DNA from: JAGPCH01 sp039810605
Lineage (GTDB): Bacteria; Bacteroidota; Ignavibacteria; Tepidaquicellales; Tepidaquicellaceae
DNA length: 64,000 bases
Assembly (NCBI GenBank): GCA_039810605.1
Contig: JBDHXH010000001.1
Coordinates: 42,325-106,324 of the forward strand
Direction of reading: 5' to 3'
In this document: positions 9,341-18,635 of the stretch, one piece after another
How the letters are laid out: the number at the start of each line of letters is the position of its first letter
Numbering within the stretch: position 1 is the first letter of the stretch
The notes under the pieces: generated by a model
The model's input: only the letters and a program-made list of their open reading frames with translations
Databases searched by the model: none
Told to the model about the DNA's origin: nothing
Position numbers and translations under genes: made by a program

Positions 9341-10272
9341 TGAAGACTCCATACGTCATTATCCTCGTTCTGACTTTGCTTTCATTTAAACTTGTTGATT
9401 ACACTACACTCGACAAGAACAATATAAATTTTAGAAATTCCAGGCAGATTCCCTTAGCAAAGGGATATGACGGATATTCACTTGAATATGGCATGCTAAC
9501 GCCGGCGATTATTTATGCCGTTCAAAAAGTTTTGAATGTTCCGTTCAATATTTACAAATCACAATTGATTGCATCGAATGCAGTAAACTTTTTATTGTTC
9601 CTCCTGATTTATTTTTCCTTCTTCCGATACCTGAAATACTATTTCAGAGATTCCGTTTCAATGGTTGGATTGATGCTGTTAGCTTCTGTAGTTACGTTGT
9701 CAATCAACGGGTCTTATCCTGAAAGTGATTTCCTTAATCTGCTGTTCTTTCTCGCGGGCTTTCATTTGATGCTGAAAGGCAGGGATATCTTTCTGCCCGG
9801 TTTGATTCTTATAGGAATGTTTAATGAAATGCAAATCTCATTTCTTGTTGTGTTTTATATCTGTTTTCTTGCCGCTCGCGGGAAGAGGCTTTCAATCAGG
9901 AACATTTTAATTTTACTTCTATCATCACTTGTTTGCGTAACAACTTATATGGCAATTGATTCAAACATCGGAATTTATGACATTAATACCGATCTCAATA
10001 TTTCAAACAACCTGAAAAACCCCGGGTTGCTGCTTCAGATGTGGTCGGTCTCAATTGCTTTAATTGTGGTGAGCATATTTGGATTCCGTTCATCACAAAA
10101 ATTTTTCCGATACGCACTTGCGGCTGTTTTCATTTTCATTGTTCTGATTTTCATCCTTGGAAATTTTTATGATTCGGGTAAGTTTCTGCCCGCATATCTT
10201 ATACTGTTACCAATGAGTCTCAATTTTATTTTCGGAGATATCAGGAGCGATGCCGGACAGCATATAATTTAA
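9337..10272 (+). CDS. polytopic membrane protein of unknown function (paralogue 2)
   Basis: A 311-residue membrane protein parallel to the preceding one. 'YPESDFLNLLFFLAGFHLML' matches its 'WEEGDYYNLLFFLIGLNLIF', 'NEMQISFLVVFYICFL' matches 'NRDQIIFLLVFYICYL', and both end with a 'GKFLPAYLILLPM'-like last helix. The first loop differs ('KGYDGYSLEYGMLTPAIIYAV'), so the copies may have diverged in specificity. Translation is probably coupled to the first gene through the ATGA overlap; a second ATG three bases on is equally possible. Two stacked terminators follow. Function unknown. Confidence 0.6.
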   Translation: MMKTPYVIILVLTLLSFKLVDYTTLDKNNINFRNSRQIPLAKGYDGYSLEYGMLTPAIIYAVQKVLNVPFNIYKSQLIASNAVNFLLFLLIYFSFFRYLKYYFRDSVSMVGLMLLASVVTLSINGSYPESDFLNLLFFLAGFHLMLKGRDIFLPGLILIGMFNEMQISFLVVFYICFLAARGKRLSIRNILILLLSSLVCVTTYMAIDSNIGIYDINTDLNISNNLKNPGLLLQMWSVSIALIVVSIFGFRSSQKFFRYALAAVFIFIVLIFILGNFYDSGKFLPAYLILLPMSLNFIFGDIRSDAGQHII

Positions 10273-10273
10273 G

Positions 10274-10307
10274 AAGCCGGCGCATAAATTTTCACACCGG
10301 CTTTTTT
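10274..10307 (+). terminator. rho-independent terminator, first of a tandem pair
   Basis: Stem AAGCCGG (10274-10280) pairs with CCGGCTT (10297-10303) across a 16-base loop and runs into a T tract. It begins just after the stop of the second membrane paralogue. The 19 bases that start inside its T tract are repeated exactly after the second terminator. Confidence 0.8.
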
Positions 10308-10434
10308 ATAGAAATAAATAGACCTATGCTTAACTACGAATTTTCTTTCGCATAAGATTCGTTAAAGTATCAAATTTAAAAACCGGTGCAGCCTTTATCA
10401 TTTCTGCACCGGTTCTTTTATAGAAATAAATAGA
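10304..10434 (+). repeat. 19-bp direct repeat flanking the second terminator
   Basis: TTTTATAGAAATAAATAGA occurs at 10304-10322 and exactly again at 10416-10434, each time immediately after a terminator hairpin with a CCGG core. The two hairpin-plus-tail units look like a duplicated terminator cassette whose stems have since diverged. Confidence 0.75.
10381..10419. terminator. bidirectional terminator, second of the tandem pair
   Basis: An 11-bp perfect stem, AACCGGTGCAG (10381-10391) with CTGCACCGGTT (10404-10414), has a 12-base loop. A T-rich run follows on the plus strand and an A run precedes it, which would be T on the minus strand. It can therefore end both the membrane-protein operon and the convergent VCBS gene. 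Confidence 0.82.
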
Positions 10435-10440
10435 ACAATT

Positions 10441-12237
10441 TTATTTTATCAGCAGCATTCGCCTTGCTTCCGCAAAATTCCCGGCAACAATTTTATAAAA
10501 ATAGACGCCGCTTGAAAAGTTGCTTCCCTGTGCCCCCCGACCCGCATCAAATACTGTTTCATAAGTTCCGGCGATATGAAATCCGTTTACTAAATTCCTT
10601 ATCAATACTCCGCTTGCATTATAAACCGCAATGAAGACATGAGACGGTTTGCGAACTTGATATTCTATTGTCGTGCTGGGATTGAATGGATTTGGATAAT
10701 TCTGATTTAAGATAAAGTCCTGATCAACTTCAGTTTTTTTTTCTCCGACTGAAATCAAAGTCCCGTTTTCAATTATTCTTACATTCTGATTTACGGCAAC
10801 ATTCGTAAAGTATTGATTTGCGCCTGAAGACCATTCGACTTTAAGCGAATCAATGACAGACGCATTGCCCAGTCCGAAATGCAGAATCAAATTCTGACCG
10901 CAGTATCCGGATTGCCCGTCAACTTCCTGCATCTGGCGAATGACATTTCCATTGATGCTTGCTTTAATGTAAACTTTTGCACCGATAGCGGAACTGTTTG
11001 AAACAGTTCCGCTGCATCTTATGCTTATCCACTTATTACCGTTGTTCAGATCGTTTCGATACAATGCGTTGTTCTGATTCTCTCCGAATGTATTGGCACA
11101 TGCAATATCGAGATCACCGTCATTGTCATAATCGCCCCATGCAAATCCGTAAGTATAGCCCGAGTCGTTAACAAGTTCGCCCGAAGTGATTTTCTGAAGC
11201 GAAGCAACTCCGGTTTCTATTAGCATGTTTTTGTAAAGCTTGTTCACGAGTTTAATTGTAAAATTTGGCGGGACATAAGCTTGTGACACAAACATATCGA
11301 GGTCGCCGTCATTATCATAGTCGCCCCATCCGGTTACGGCGTTATAGCCGTTTTCATTTGAAAGCGGATCATTCGTTATTTTCGTAAAGGTGAAGTTCCC
11401 TTCATTTCTAAAAAGAAAATTTTTCTGATTAAGATGGTTGGCAACGACGGCATCAAGGTCTCCATCATTATCGTAATCTCCCCAACTGCAACTCCAGCTC
11501 TCTCCGCCGCTTGTCGTGAGCGGAGAGTTTGTAACTTTGGTAAAGTATCCTCCCCCGTTATTCTTGTAAAGAAAATCATTCTGATTGCCCTCACGACACA
11601 CAAACAAATCAAGATCGTCATTGTCAATATCTGCCCAATTGGCTCCTCGTGAAAATGCTGTTTCACTTACGACTACGCCTGTATCAATTTTTGCAAACCC
11701 GCTGCCGTTGACATTTTTGTACAAAAAGTTTCTATGTCCGCTACCTGCGCTATTAGTTACAAAAAGATCTGCGAAGCCATCGTTGTCGTAATCACCCCAT
11801 GTACATGTTTCTGAATAACTCGGATCGTTGCACATCACTGCAGATGATTGGAATGTAAAATAACCCGCACCTTCGTTATGGTATAGCAGTTTGATTTTGT
11901 TATACCAGTTCACAACGCAGAGATCCGGTAATCCGTCATTGTCAAAATCTGCCCAGCTGCTGCCGTCTGACGGAAGCAAATCATGCACAATCGGTTGATT
12001 CAGAATTCTTATGAATGTTCCCTTGTCATTTCTGTAAAGCAGATTGTCATCTCCCGCCTGAAGGCCGGTTGTTATGAATAAGTCAAGATCATTATCGTTA
12101 TCGTAGTCAATCCAGTTGACGCTTCTCGATGCGCCAGAATAATTGTTGACATCGCTTCCTGCGACCTTAACAAAATTCTGGGCTGCGGAAATACCGGCAC
12201 AGAAAACCATTGCAACATTTAAGAGGAACATTTTCAT
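10441..12237 (-). CDS. secreted FG-GAP/VCBS repeat protein with ASPIC/UnbV and T9SS domains
   Basis: A 598-residue protein starting with a signal peptide ('MKMFLLNVAMVFCAGISAAQ'). Residues about 35-400 hold at least seven FG-GAP/VCBS-type repeats with the calcium-loop pattern 'DYDNDGDLD', each followed by 'LYRNDG'-like text, consistent with an integrin-like beta-propeller. Residues about 400-480 match the ASPIC/UnbV module ('WISIRCSG' to 'SLKVEWSSG'). The C-terminus is a T9SS type A domain starting 'QNYPNPFNPSTTIEY'. One repeat ('DIDNDDLDLF') is one residue short. It is predicted to be T9SS-exported and surface-attached or released; ligand unknown. Confidence 0.9.
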   Translation of the reverse strand: MKMFLLNVAMVFCAGISAAQNFVKVAGSDVNNYSGASRSVNWIDYDNDNDLDLFITTGLQAGDDNLLYRNDKGTFIRILNQPIVHDLLPSDGSSWADFDNDGLPDLCVVNWYNKIKLLYHNEGAGYFTFQSSAVMCNDPSYSETCTWGDYDNDGFADLFVTNSAGSGHRNFLYKNVNGSGFAKIDTGVVVSETAFSRGANWADIDNDDLDLFVCREGNQNDFLYKNNGGGYFTKVTNSPLTTSGGESWSCSWGDYDNDGDLDAVVANHLNQKNFLFRNEGNFTFTKITNDPLSNENGYNAVTGWGDYDNDGDLDMFVSQAYVPPNFTIKLVNKLYKNMLIETGVASLQKITSGELVNDSGYTYGFAWGDYDNDGDLDIACANTFGENQNNALYRNDLNNGNKWISIRCSGTVSNSSAIGAKVYIKASINGNVIRQMQEVDGQSGYCGQNLILHFGLGNASVIDSLKVEWSSGANQYFTNVAVNQNVRIIENGTLISVGEKKTEVDQDFILNQNYPNPFNPSTTIEYQVRKPSHVFIAVYNASGVLIRNLVNGFHIAGTYETVFDAGRGAQGSNFSSGVYFYKIVAGNFAEARRMLLIK

Positions 12238-12370
12238 TATTATTGAATTAATTTTTTAAATTTCCTTTTTCAAATTATGAAAATTTCTACGCCTACAAAA
12301 TGTATATGATTCAAATCAGTAGGGAAAAATCCATGCAACAATTTGATTCCTATCCGTAATCAGAACAAGT

Positions 12371-13840
12371 ATGAATCCTACTAACGAACTCTTCAATCTT
12401 GTTAAATCATTAAGCAGCAGCGAGAAGAGATACTTCAAGTTGAATACTTCTCTCCAGAAGGGAAGCAAAATTTATATCAGATTATTTGAAGTCCTCGACG
12501 CGCAGAAAACTTATGATGAAAAATCATTCAGAGAAAAAAATAAGAATGAAAACTTTATAAGGAACTTTAACTTCAACAAGAATTATCTATCCAGACTCAT
12601 CTACAAGAGTCTACAGCATTATGAAAACGAAAATTCCTTTGATGCAAAATTGTTCGGGCTCTTGTGCAAGAGCAGGTCACTGTTTGACAAGGCTCTCTAC
12701 AGTCAGTATTTTAAATCCGTGCGGCATGGAAAAAAGCTTGCCGAAGAACATGAGAAGTTTACATATCTTTTGGAATTCCTTGAACTCGGCCGTCAGCTTG
12801 CAAGAAAGGAAGATCTGCCGAAATTGGATATCGGCAAACTCTATGACAAGGAAATTGAGGTCATTGAGAAAATGAGAAACATAAATTTTTTCAAGAGAAT
12901 TGTTTCAGAGTTATTGAAAATGAAGCGACTCGATGGAATTGCAAGAAGTAAAGAATCCATAGAATCTGTATCCCTGATTATGGATGAAACTCGTGCAAAG
13001 GAGAAAATCAGACCGATGTCTTTAATAGCGAAAGAAAGATATTATTTTGCCGAAACTATTGCATTGGAAATATGCGGAAATTTTGAAGAATCATTTTCTT
13101 TTCACCGGAAAAGATTTAAACTCATTTCAGATAACGCGAAAGTCTTTGAGAAATTTATAATGGACAACAAGCGCGAGGCACTGCTTTCGCTTATCATCGC
13201 AGCAATATCAGCAGGAAAATTTTCTTCCGCGGAGAAACTTCACAGACAATATCTTCTGAATGTTTCGACTTTGAATGACAGAGTAAATTCTGAATTGATT
13301 GAAGAATTGAAAATGCTGCACCGCGAGTTGGATAAGATTTCCGGAAAGTTTAACTCCTGCATCACGGAAAAATTTCTTCATCGCTGTAAGGACAAACTGA
13401 ATATAGATACTTTCAATCAGATGCAGTATGATCTCACAAGAGTTCTTTTTGTTACCGGTGAGTTCGAGAATGCATTAAAGGTGATCAATGCTATCTTTGA
13501 TTCTAAGTATCTGAAATATACTCCTTACCTGGAGCCTTATGTGAGAATGCTGAATCTTCTTATTCACTATGAACTTGGAAATTTCACTCTCCTGAAGTAT
13601 CTTATTTCATCAACTGAAAAATTTTTGAAGTCCAGGAAAAAACTTTATAAGACTGAAACTCTTTTGCTTGAATTCCTGAAAAGGACACCGAAAAGAGAAA
13701 AGTCAGACAATGATAAAAAATTGTATTTTGTGAACTTGAAAAAAGCCATCGCCAAAATTTCAACTAACAAGTTTGAAAGTAACGGAATTCAGTTTTTAAG
13801 CATTGATAAATGGATTCAAAATACTCACACACATGAATAA
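12371..13840 (+). CDS. conserved hypothetical helical-repeat protein
   Basis: A 489-residue soluble protein without signal peptide or membrane segment, rich in Lys/Glu and predicted almost all helical. The N-terminus 'ELFNLVKSLSSSEKRYFKL' is a pattern I recognise from uncharacterised Bacteroidota proteins; the middle and C-terminal parts look like TPR-style antiparallel helices. It is divergent from the VCBS gene across a 133-base spacer that must hold both promoters. Its stop overlaps the start of the SDR gene, so the two are probably co-transcribed. No function can be assigned. Confidence 0.7.
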   Translation: MNPTNELFNLVKSLSSSEKRYFKLNTSLQKGSKIYIRLFEVLDAQKTYDEKSFREKNKNENFIRNFNFNKNYLSRLIYKSLQHYENENSFDAKLFGLLCKSRSLFDKALYSQYFKSVRHGKKLAEEHEKFTYLLEFLELGRQLARKEDLPKLDIGKLYDKEIEVIEKMRNINFFKRIVSELLKMKRLDGIARSKESIESVSLIMDETRAKEKIRPMSLIAKERYYFAETIALEICGNFEESFSFHRKRFKLISDNAKVFEKFIMDNKREALLSLIIAAISAGKFSSAEKLHRQYLLNVSTLNDRVNSELIEELKMLHRELDKISGKFNSCITEKFLHRCKDKLNIDTFNQMQYDLTRVLFVTGEFENALKVINAIFDSKYLKYTPYLEPYVRMLNLLIHYELGNFTLLKYLISSTEKFLKSRKKLYKTETLLLEFLKRTPKREKSDNDKKLYFVNLKKAIAKISTNKFESNGIQFLSIDKWIQNTHTHE

Positions 13841-14600
13841 CCGCTGGACACTGGAAGGAAAGAAGGCGCTCATCACGGGAGCAACCAGGGGAATCGGCAA
13901 AGCTGTTGCGGGAGAGTTTCTGAATCTTGGAGCAGAAGTGTTTCTGATTTCACGAAATGAATCCGACATAAAAAACCTGACACGCGAATATTCAGAATTT
14001 GGCAAACGGGCAGGCGGAATGAAATGTGATGTGACAGATAAAGATGACCGGGAAAAACTGTTTGAAAAAATAAAATCTGATTGGAAGAGTCTGGACATAC
14101 TTGTCAATAACGCCGGGACCAATACCAGAAAGAGAACTCTGGAAAATTCGGAAAAAGATTTTGATGAGCTTTTGAATCTGAATTTGAAATCTGCATTTGA
14201 ACTATCTAAAATGTTTCATCCGTTACTGAAAAAATCCGGCAATGCATCAATCATAAACATAACATCAGTTGCAGGAATTGTTTCAGTTGGAACAGGCTCG
14301 CCTTATGCAATTTCCAAAGCAGCACTTAATCAGCTCACAAAGTATCTGTCTGTGGAATGGGCAGACGATGGAATCCGCGTCAATGCGGTTGCTCCCTGGT
14401 ATATCAAAACTCCTTTGAGTGGACCGGTAATGAATGATCCGAAGAAATTAAATCTGATATTGTCACGGACTCCAATGAAGAGAATCGGAGAGCCATCTGA
14501 AGTAGCCGCTGCTGCAGCATTTCTTTGCATGGATGCAGCTTCATATATTACGGGTGAATGCCTTGCTGTTGATGGAGGATTCCTGAAGTATGGACTTTAA
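13833..14600 (+). CDS. short-chain dehydrogenase/reductase (tropinone-reductase-like)
   Basis: A 255-residue classical SDR. The ATG at 13833 is preferred over a TTG at 13803 because 'NNRWTLEGKKALITGATRGIG' is the expected N-terminus and the ATG overlaps the upstream stop. The NAD(P)-binding motif TGATRGIG is at residues 15-22, NNAG at 92-95, and the catalytic Ser145, Tyr158 and Lys162 are intact ('YAISK'). The C-terminal 'ITGECLAVDGGFLKYGL' is typical. Substrate unknown; the nearest textual resemblance is to tropinone-reductase-like SDRs. It is the second gene of a two-gene operon. Confidence 0.88.
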   Translation: MNNRWTLEGKKALITGATRGIGKAVAGEFLNLGAEVFLISRNESDIKNLTREYSEFGKRAGGMKCDVTDKDDREKLFEKIKSDWKSLDILVNNAGTNTRKRTLENSEKDFDELLNLNLKSAFELSKMFHPLLKKSGNASIINITSVAGIVSVGTGSPYAISKAALNQLTKYLSVEWADDGIRVNAVAPWYIKTPLSGPVMNDPKKLNLILSRTPMKRIGEPSEVAAAAAFLCMDAASYITGECLAVDGGFLKYGL

Positions 14601-14666
14601 AAGGAGTATATTGATTTATGAGTGGTGTTCTGATTTGAGATTCTGATACAGGTCGGCAGAGATGTG

Positions 14667-16067
14667 TTATGAACTGAACTTTCTCACTTCCTCATTGTTG
14701 TCAAGCTCCTGAACTTTCCCAATCAGGCTTTCAACTACTTCCTGCTCGCTTCTAAAAGTTATCGTATCAAATTGGTCGCTTAATCTTAATGCATGAACCT
14801 TATCCAAAACCGGAAGTTGAATGTTGTTGTCTTTTACTCTTTCTTCAAAGTCTTTTCTGAATTTCCTGATAGTCCATTTCACGGGCCAGGCAGCGGCATC
14901 ACCCAAAGCACAGATAGTATTTCCTTCTATGTTTTCTGCAACTGAAATCAACAAGTCAAGATCACTCGACCTTCCGTTTCCATCCAGAATTCTGTTAAGT
15001 ACCTTAAGCATCCATCCCGTACCTTCACGACAGGGCGTACATTGACCGCATGATTCGTGATAATAAAATTTCGTTATCCTTGTCAGAACTTTTACAATAT
15101 CCGTCGTCTCATCCATGACAATTACGCCTGCAGTTCCAATTCCCGATCCGATTGCTTTGAGACTTTCGGCATCCATCTTCATTGTCTGGCACTCCTCGAC
15201 TGTAAGAGGCGGCATTGAAGAACCGCCGGGTATAACCATCTTAATTTTTCTGCCGCCTGTAACTCCGCCACAGTAATCATTAATTAATTCCATCAATGGA
15301 AAACCTGTAGGAAGTTCATACACCCCCGGTTTATTTACATGACCGCTTACATTAAACAGCAAAGTGCCGGGATGTTTGGGCTCTCCTATTTTGCTGAACC
15401 ATTCACCGCCCTTATTTATGATTTCGGGGACATTGGCAAGTGTTTCGATATTATTTATCGTAGTCGGACAACCCCACAAACCAACAGCAGCAGGAAAAGG
15501 AGGCTTGACGCGGGGATATCCGCGTTTGCCTTCCAGCGAATTCATCAGTGAAGATTCCTCACCGCAGATGTATGCCCCTCCGCCCTTATGAACATACATA
15601 TCAATAGATACATTTGTGCCGAAAATATTTTTGCCGATGAATCCTCTTTTGTATGCATCTGCAATACTCTCTTCCATGATGTTAATCCATTTCCAATATT
15701 CACCTCTTATATAAACATAAGCCGCGCTTGCACCAATGGCATGGGCAGCAATCAACGCCCCTTCGATAAACTGATGAGGATTCTTTTCAAATATTTCCCT
15801 GTCTTTGAAACTTCCCGGTTCGCTTTCATCACCATTGCAGCAAAGATATTTCTTTTTCTCCGTAGTCTTCGGCATGAATGACCATTTAAGTCCCGTTGAA
15901 AAGCACGCTCCGCCTCTACCTCTCAATCCGGATTTTTTTACCTCCTCAATTATCTGATCAGTTGTCAATTCCGTGAGACATTTCTTCAACGCTGTGTATC
16001 CGCCATTGGCAAGATAAACATCTATTTTGTCCAGACCCGGAATGTCTTTTAATATAATTTTTTCCAA
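14667..16067 (-). CDS. nuoF: NADH-quinone oxidoreductase subunit F
   Basis: A 466-residue NADH-binding, FMN-carrying 51-kDa subunit of Complex I. The glycine-rich FMN/NADH region 'GLRGRGGACFSTGLKW' is near residues 47-62 and 'GGGAYICGEESSLMNSLEG' near 162-180. Cluster N3 ligands are seen in 'ESCGQCTPCREG' and the later 'NTICALGD'. The start appears to be TTG (16065-16067), 9 bases after the nuoE stop. The C-terminus runs about 40 residues beyond the last conserved block with an acidic tail. nuoG, which usually follows, is not here: the next gene downstream is convergent. Confidence 0.95.
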   Translation of the reverse strand: MEKIILKDIPGLDKIDVYLANGGYTALKKCLTELTTDQIIEEVKKSGLRGRGGACFSTGLKWSFMPKTTEKKKYLCCNGDESEPGSFKDREIFEKNPHQFIEGALIAAHAIGASAAYVYIRGEYWKWINIMEESIADAYKRGFIGKNIFGTNVSIDMYVHKGGGAYICGEESSLMNSLEGKRGYPRVKPPFPAAVGLWGCPTTINNIETLANVPEIINKGGEWFSKIGEPKHPGTLLFNVSGHVNKPGVYELPTGFPLMELINDYCGGVTGGRKIKMVIPGGSSMPPLTVEECQTMKMDAESLKAIGSGIGTAGVIVMDETTDIVKVLTRITKFYYHESCGQCTPCREGTGWMLKVLNRILDGNGRSSDLDLLISVAENIEGNTICALGDAAAWPVKWTIRKFRKDFEERVKDNNIQLPVLDKVHALRLSDQFDTITFRSEQEVVESLIGKVQELDNNEEVRKFSS

Positions 16068-16076
16068 TGCAGTGAT

Positions 16077-16577
16077 TTAACTTTTGTTTTTCAATTCTTC
16101 AATTAGTTTGTCCACTTTTTCCGTCGTGAGATTTTCATGGTATTCTTTGTTGTTTAGCTGAAGCATCGGTGCAGTTGCACAGCTTCCAAGACATTCAACT
16201 TCCTCAAAAGAAAACAATCCATCTGCAGATACTTCTTTGCTCTTTACATTCAGCTTCTTTGAAATGTGATTGTAAATTTCGTAACCGCCGCGGATCATGC
16301 ATGAAACATTTGTGCAAACCTGAAAATGAAATTTACCGACGGGCTTTTTGAAATACTGTGTATAAAAACTCGCAACTCCGAGCACATGATCATGCGGAAG
16401 ATTAAGAAGATCGCCGGCATATTTCATTGCTTCAACTGAAAGCCATCCGTACTTTTCCTGTATCATCCAGAGTACGGGCATGACGGCAGCCATTGATTTC
16501 GGATACTTTGATTTGTGATACTCTACCATCTTCAATTCATTCTCATCAAAGACAGGAGTATATGATTTGTCATTCAT
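16077..16577 (-). CDS. nuoE: NADH-quinone oxidoreductase subunit E
   Basis: A 166-residue thioredoxin-fold 24-kDa subunit of Complex I, which binds the 2Fe-2S cluster N1a beside NuoF. The four cysteine ligands are in 'CTNVSCMIRGG' (C-x4-C) and 'CLGSCATAP' (C-x3-C). It is preceded by nuoD with a 55-base gap and followed closely by nuoF. The ATG start and the length fit the family. A helical N-terminal half ('AAVMPVLWMIQEKYGWLS') matches the NuoE pattern. Confidence 0.95.
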   Translation of the reverse strand: MNDKSYTPVFDENELKMVEYHKSKYPKSMAAVMPVLWMIQEKYGWLSVEAMKYAGDLLNLPHDHVLGVASFYTQYFKKPVGKFHFQVCTNVSCMIRGGYEIYNHISKKLNVKSKEVSADGLFSFEEVECLGSCATAPMLQLNNKEYHENLTTEKVDKLIEELKNKS

Positions 16578-16632
16578 TATCTTTCAAAAAATATTTTCAA
16601 AAATTTCAGATACAAACATTCACATTTAACAA

Positions 16633-17874
16633 CTATTTGTCTGCCTCTCCCATCACGGGATCTATGCTGCCGATTATTGCAACTGTGTCCGAAACCATGC
16701 ATCCCTTTACCATTGCTCCCAGTGACTGGAGATTACAGAAACTTGGTGAGCGGATTTTCATTCTCCACGGATTGCCGCTCCCGTCGCTGATGATGTAAAA
16801 TCCAAGTTCACCTTTTGAAGCTTCGACCGCCGAATACGATTCGCCTTTCGGAGGATTGGCGCCGAAATGAATAAGCATAAAATCATGGATGAGCTCTTCC
16901 ATCTTAGTATATACCCTCTCCTTTTTTGGAAGTACTTTCTTTGGCTGCAGCGCATTGTGCGGACCCTTCGGAATCTTCTCAAGACATTGCTTAATAATCT
17001 TTGCCGACTCAATCATTTCTTCAACTCTGACATAATACCGGGCAAGACAATCGCTATCTGTATATGTTGGTATCTTAAAATCAAGTTTGTCATAAACAAG
17101 ATAAGGTTCATCAATCCTTAAGTCTCTTTCAATTCCGCATGCCCGAAGCAGCGGACCCGTGAGTCCATACTGAATACAATCTTCCTTTGAAAAATATCCG
17201 ATGCCTTCACAGCGAATAATGAAGATCTTATGCCGCTCGACTATGTCTCTCATTTCCTGGAGGTTTGCCCAAAACTGATCAACAAATTCCTTTGTTGCAG
17301 CAAGGCTTTCATCAGAAATATCTTGAGCAACACCACCAATCCGCGTGTATGTTGTTGTAAACCTCGCTCCGCAAATAACATCATACAGATCAAGAATTTT
17401 TTCTCTTTCTCTTATCGCCCACAAAAAAGGGGTTAAAGCGCCGACATCCATGATGAGAGCGCCAATCGCCAAGAGATGTGACTGAATCCTTGCAAGTTCC
17501 GCAATTATAACTCTTATATACTTGCCTCTTTCTGGAATTTCAAGATGAAGAAGTTTTTCAACTGCGAGTGCATAAGCAACATTGTTGGCCATCGGAGAAA
17601 GATAATCCAGTCTGTCGGTGTGAGGAATAAATTCATGATAGGTGCAAGCCTCTGCAAGTTTTTCATAACCGCGGTGAAGATATCCGAGTTCCGGTACGCA
17701 TCTCATTACAGTCTCGCCGTCAAGACTGATTAGAAGTCGCAAGACACCGTGTGTTGCAGGATGCTGCGGACCCATGTTCAGCACCATTTCATTGTCGAGC
17801 GCATCATCAAATGTAGCGCTCATGTTTTCAGATTCAAGAGCCTCTAATATTTTTGAGCGTTTGCTGTCTGTCAT
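16633..17874 (-). CDS. nuoD: NADH-quinone oxidoreductase subunit D
   Basis: A 413-residue 49-kDa subunit that helps form the quinone-binding chamber with NuoB. 'NMGPQHPATHGVLRLLISLDGE' (split here as NMGPQHPATHGV) near residue 32, 'ELGYLHRGYEKLAE' and 'RYYVRVEEM' are family hallmarks. The His and Tyr near the quinone head-group site are present ('HPATHGV', 'YLSPMANN'). NuoC and NuoD are separate genes here, not fused, with about 100 bases between them. Confidence 0.95.
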   Translation of the reverse strand: MTDSKRSKILEALESENMSATFDDALDNEMVLNMGPQHPATHGVLRLLISLDGETVMRCVPELGYLHRGYEKLAEACTYHEFIPHTDRLDYLSPMANNVAYALAVEKLLHLEIPERGKYIRVIIAELARIQSHLLAIGALIMDVGALTPFLWAIREREKILDLYDVICGARFTTTYTRIGGVAQDISDESLAATKEFVDQFWANLQEMRDIVERHKIFIIRCEGIGYFSKEDCIQYGLTGPLLRACGIERDLRIDEPYLVYDKLDFKIPTYTDSDCLARYYVRVEEMIESAKIIKQCLEKIPKGPHNALQPKKVLPKKERVYTKMEELIHDFMLIHFGANPPKGESYSAVEASKGELGFYIISDGSGNPWRMKIRSPSFCNLQSLGAMVKGCMVSDTVAIIGSIDPVMGEADK

Positions 17875-17976
17875 TTTCTTCAGTAATAATTCTTGTCAAT
17901 GAAAATTTCCCGGAAGTCTCAACATTTCAAATCGGATTTTGTCGGCGGATATTTGCATAGTCAGGTTTTAAATCAT

Positions 17977-18459
17977 TTATTTATTTGGCAGCGGTATAGA
18001 GTCGGGAATTCCCATAAGCGGAAAGTCTTTTCGCAAAGGATAATACTCAAAGTTCTCCGGCATATACATTCTCCTCAAATCAGGATGATTAAGGAAAACA
18101 ATTCCCATCATATCGTAAGCTTCCCTTTCATGCCAGTTCGCTGATTCCCAAACAGGAACCACGCTTTCCATTTCAGGCTTCTTTGAATCAAGTCTTATCT
18201 TAAGAAATATTCTCTCATTGTATTTTATTGATGTCAGGTTGTATATCATTTCGAAACGAAATTTCTTAACAAACCTGTCTACACTGACACCGTCAACTAG
18301 CGAATCAAATAACAACTCATTATCATTCTTGAGAATATCACATACCTTTAAGATATCGTCTTTGTCAACGTAAATTCCGGGAGTACCGTTTATGTCTGTA
18401 AATTCAACCCGGAAGTTTTGGAGTTTGCTTTTGAGAAGTTCGAGCTTTTCTGTATTCAT
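17977..18459 (-). CDS. nuoC: NADH-quinone oxidoreductase subunit C
   Basis: A 160-residue 30-kDa subunit of the hydrophilic arm. The C-terminal signature 'EREAYDMMGIVFLNHPDLRR' corresponds to the ERE-x-(F/Y)D-(L/M)-(F/M)GI-x-F-x2-HPDLRR consensus. It starts at ATG 18459. Upstream there is no nuoB but a T9SS cargo gene with a terminator, so nuoCDEF must have its own promoter in 18460-18570. That spacer holds a C6 run and four 10-bp repeats. Confidence 0.93.
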   Translation of the reverse strand: MNTEKLELLKSKLQNFRVEFTDINGTPGIYVDKDDILKVCDILKNDNELLFDSLVDGVSVDRFVKKFRFEMIYNLTSIKYNERIFLKIRLDSKKPEMESVVPVWESANWHEREAYDMMGIVFLNHPDLRRMYMPENFEYYPLRKDFPLMGIPDSIPLPNK

Positions 18460-18510
18460 GTATAATCAACTTACTTAATATTAAATTATTTTTAAATAAC
18501 AAAAACCCCC

Positions 18511-18550
18511 CGTTGAAACAAGTTGAAACAAGTTGAAATAAGTTGAAACA
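18511..18550 (+). repeat. four tandem copies of a 10-bp unit
   Basis: The unit AGTTGAAACA is repeated four times (18511-18520, 18521-18530, 18531-18540, 18541-18550). The first copy has C for A at its first base and the third has T for C in its ninth base. The array follows a run of six C and lies between the terminator of the T9SS gene and the nuoC start, so it may sit in or near the nuoCDEF promoter. Confidence 0.8.
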
Positions 18551-18569
18551 AAGTCAGGCAAGTCTCAAA

Positions 18570-18604
18570 TAAAAAAAAAGCCCGCAACAAATAAAGTTGC
18601 GGGC
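18570..18604 (-). terminator. strong rho-independent terminator after the T9SS gene
   Basis: On the minus strand a 9-bp perfect stem, GCCCGCAAC with GTTGCGGGC (18596-18604 and 18580-18588), with a 7-base loop, is followed by nine T (A on the plus strand, 18571-18579). It lies just downstream of the stop at 18636 and should separate nuoAB-plus-cargo transcription from nuoCDEF. Confidence 0.92.
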
Positions 18605-18635
18605 AAATGATCTGTAAGACCTGCAGCTGAAGATT

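Noticed and set aside
14600..14640. AAGGAG followed by a short ATG frame after the SDR gene
   Set aside because: The frame is only six codons and ends at once; the Shine-Dalgarno-like string is probably chance next to the SDR stop.
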